Part shown: one piece after another, positions 4,892-6,917 of the stretch
How positions within the stretch are numbered: the stretch's first letter is position 1
How the letters are laid out: each line of letters begins with the position of its first letter
Source: Chitinophagaceae bacterium
GTDB taxonomy: Bacteria; Bacteroidota; Bacteroidia; Chitinophagales; Chitinophagaceae
Length of the DNA stretch: 6,917 nt
Assembly (NCBI GenBank): GCA_017989935.1
Contig: JAGNOY010000107.1
Location: forward strand, 1 to 6,917
Reading direction: 5' to 3'
Notes under the pieces: model-generated
The model's input: only the letters and a program-made list of their open reading frames with translations
What the model was told of the DNA's origin: nothing
The model's database searches: none
Made by a program: the position numbers and the translations under genes

Positions 4892-6917
4892 TTATTTATT
4901 GTTTTGTCCTCCACCACTGCCTTCGTCATTTCCATCATCTTTTTTCAAGTTCTCGTCTCTACTTTTTGTTTCTTTCTCCTTTTTTGATGTAGGTCTTTTA
5001 GGTATATCAGTACTATTTCGTTGAGATTTGCTTGCAAGTTTGATTTGTAGATTTAGTCCAATACTTCTTGTTTGATTTTTTCTTAAAACGGTTTGGTCAT
5101 AAAGAGGAAAAAGTTGATAAACGGTTTCTGTTTGAATGGTATTGAAAAGATCATTTACATTCAATGTAAGCGTAGCTAGGTTCTTGAAAAAAGATTTTTT
5201 TACAGCAATATCAACATTGCCGTAAGGATTAACCACACCTTGAGAAATGGAAGTCGTAGCAAAATAATTACCTGTTATTTGAGTATTGAACCCTTTGGGT
5301 AGTTTTAAATTTCCAATAAGTTTGGCAAATCCGCCAAACCCTTCTCTTTGTAAGGACGCATCAACATTACCGCCATTGATATCATTTTTAAAAATATTTA
5401 CATTCAACGTGGCATCAATCCATGGTAGTAAGTTCATTTTGTTAGTGATATCAATCCCAGAAGTGATACCCGTAGCTAAATTTCTATTTTGAGAATAGGT
5501 TGTACCATTTGCATTGAAACGTCTGTATCGTTGAATTAGATTATTGGTATGTTGATAATATATGCTTGCGATTAAAGTATTATTTTTTCCGTACTGATAA
5601 CTATAAGTCAATTCAAAGGCATGAATGAATTCTGGTTTTAAATTGGGGTTTCCTTGGCTTGTATCTTGTGGGTTAGTTACATCTAGGTAGGGTACAAGTT
5701 GAAAGAAATTTGGTCGATTTACTCGTTTTGAATAATTGAAATTGATTTCTGCTGTTTTCGTTAATTTATGATTGACAAAAAAGGTTGGGAATAAACTAAA
5801 GTAACGATCGGCAGTTTTTAAATTATACTGATAAACTGTTCCTTCGTAGCTAAATAACTCGCCTCTTAAACCAAGTTGCACACCTGTTTTTCCAAATTGA
5901 TTGGCCAAATTCGTATACAGTCCATGTACTTGTTGATTGAAGATAAAATGATTTTTTAAAATTGTTTCTGGAACTTCTGTTTGGTTTGCATACTGGATGG
6001 TAGGTTGATTTTCGGATTTAAAATTGATGTAATAGGTTCTTTCACCAATATCGATTCGACCATTTTTAAAGATAGGTTTTGTATAATCTACTTGGAAAGT
6101 ACCATTCCAATTACCTCCTTTGATAGGATTTCTTTGATGAAAGGAATTTGATATGGCCATACTTGAATCATATAGATTTGTTTGAATATCGCTCTCTCGA
6201 ATATATCTTGTTTTACTAAAATTTAATTCAACATTGATGTCTTCTTTGGGGTTTTTAAAGATATGTTTGTATTGTAGGTTAGTTGTATAGCTTAGTGGTT
6301 TGCCAGTATAATGATTTGTTCTTACTTGGGAATTGTTTATTTGTGAATTTTCTATGTTACGGATTGTTGTAACGCTATTGCCTTTCATGTTGGCATTGAA
6401 TAGATTTTGGCTGATGGTGAATTTATCTTTTTTACTTGGTGAATAATCAGCTCCGAGATTGATAAACCCATTTAAAGGTCTTCTATCGTTGTGCGTGAAT
6501 GAAGTGTATTGGTATGGGTTTTCATAATTTTGTCTATTCGATTGTGTTTCCTCCCAAGTTCTTGAAGTTCTAGTATTTCCGTTGAAGAAAACATTCCATT
6601 TTTTTACATTGGCATTGAAGTTCAATCCTGCATTCAATCTAAACGGAGCAGCTGCGCCTAAAGTAAGCATGCCATTATAACCTGGTTTTCTGTCTTTTTT
6701 AAGTATAATATTGATGATGCCATTCATTCCTTGCGCTTCGAATTTAGAAGAAGGGTTAGTGATCACTTCCACACTTTCGATGCTTGCTGCTGGTATAGAG
6801 TTGAGTGCAGTTTGTGGGTCGTTGCCAAACATTGAAGAAGGTTTGCCATCTACCAATAAGGTAATATTCTCTTTGCCTCGCAAACTTAAATTACCATCTA
6901 AATCTACGTTTACTGAA
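4892..6917 (-). CDS. TonB-dependent-receptor-like outer-membrane protein (OMP_b-brl_3), 5' end beyond the window (partial)
   Basis: The frame is open to the window edge, giving 674 complete codons in view. A start at 6883 is only a TTG inside the plug domain (SVNVDLDGNLSLRGKEN is continuous across it), so the true N-terminus, with signal peptide and probably a carboxypeptidase-regulatory-like domain, is outside. Counting from the first visible residue, the plug runs to about 75. It has the family's typical NITLLVDGKPSSMFG, IPAASIESVEVITNPSSKFE and GMNGIINIILKKDRKPG. The barrel (OMP_b-brl_3 type) covers about 85-628. It includes the hallmark SKRVNRPNFFQLVPYLD followed by QGNPNLKPEF (about 396-430) and the late strand TLTLNVNDLFNT (about 582-593). 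After the last barrel strand (SIGLNLQIKL) comes a charged tail of about 45 residues rich in Lys, Asp, Glu, Ser and Gly, ending GGGQNNK, probably disordered. The role is likely outer-membrane uptake or assembly; the substrate is unknown. No SusD-like gene follows, so polysaccharide uptake is not supported. Confidence 0.92.
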   Translation of the reverse strand, partial: SVNVDLDGNLSLRGKENITLLVDGKPSSMFGNDPQTALNSIPAASIESVEVITNPSSKFEAQGMNGIINIILKKDRKPGYNGMLTLGAAAPFRLNAGLNFNANVKKWNVFFNGNTRTSRTWEETQSNRQNYENPYQYTSFTHNDRRPLNGFINLGADYSPSKKDKFTISQNLFNANMKGNSVTTIRNIENSQINNSQVRTNHYTGKPLSYTTNLQYKHIFKNPKEDINVELNFSKTRYIRESDIQTNLYDSSMAISNSFHQRNPIKGGNWNGTFQVDYTKPIFKNGRIDIGERTYYINFKSENQPTIQYANQTEVPETILKNHFIFNQQVHGLYTNLANQFGKTGVQLGLRGELFSYEGTVYQYNLKTADRYFSLFPTFFVNHKLTKTAEINFNYSKRVNRPNFFQLVPYLDVTNPQDTSQGNPNLKPEFIHAFELTYSYQYGKNNTLIASIYYQHTNNLIQRYRRFNANGTTYSQNRNLATGITSGIDITNKMNLLPWIDATLNVNIFKNDINGGNVDASLQREGFGGFAKLIGNLKLPKGFNTQITGNYFATTSISQGVVNPYGNVDIAVKKSFFKNLATLTLNVNDLFNTIQTETVYQLFPLYDQTVLRKNQTRSIGLNLQIKLASKSQRNSTDIPKRPTSKKEKETKSRDENLKKDDGNDEGSGGGQNNK

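Noticed and set aside
5286..5492. 68-codon plus-strand reading frame
   Set aside because: It is antisense to the conserved barrel region of the receptor gene and has no domain or start context.
6881..6883. TTG start at 6883 for the receptor gene
   Set aside because: The plug domain continues in frame upstream of it (SVNVDLDGNLS) to the window edge, so the true start is outside the window.

Overview
The window looks like AT-rich chromosomal DNA from a member of the Bacteroidota. Three things point there: an outer-membrane receptor of the TonB-dependent, OMP_b-brl_3 type; a DUF5686 protein with an N-terminal carboxypeptidase-regulatory-like domain; and a piece of a type IX secretion (T9SS, Por) C-terminal sorting domain. 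A Chitinophagia- or Sphingobacteriia-like host is my guess from the protein style, not something the sequence proves. Every gene I can support lies on the minus strand, so the reading order runs from high to low coordinates.

Layout in transcription order. (1) 6917-4892 is the 3' part of a TonB-dependent-receptor-like gene whose 5' end is outside the window. (2) After 56 bp, 4835-2361 encodes a complete 824-residue DUF5686 outer-membrane protein. (3) After 38 bp, 2322-1615 encodes a 235-residue, six-helix inner-membrane protein of unknown function. The tight spacing and shared strand suggest one transcription unit, with no convincing internal promoter. (4) 1614-1395 is a gene-free, GC-richer stretch (about 48% G+C by hand count, against about 30-32% in sampled coding lines). 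It holds imperfect repeats and stem-loops. (5) 1322-1041 is an orphan, broken T9SS sorting domain. It is interrupted by a 24-bp perfect hairpin that is a multiple of three long and brings in an in-frame TAG. (6) The stop of that remnant overlaps, as ATGA, the start of a secreted beta-propeller-like protein at 1044-1, whose 3' end is outside the window.

Genes 1 to 3 look like a cell-envelope cluster with two outer-membrane proteins and one inner-membrane protein. No SusD-like partner is present, so a glycan-uptake role cannot be argued. Genes 5 and 6 look like a former pair of exported proteins in which the upstream member has been lost except for its sorting tail.

I found no tRNA, rRNA, CRISPR array, transposase or recognisable new defence or biosynthetic system. 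The most interesting structure is the 1041-1614 block: the hairpin inserted in frame in a sorting domain, next to a repeat-rich spacer.
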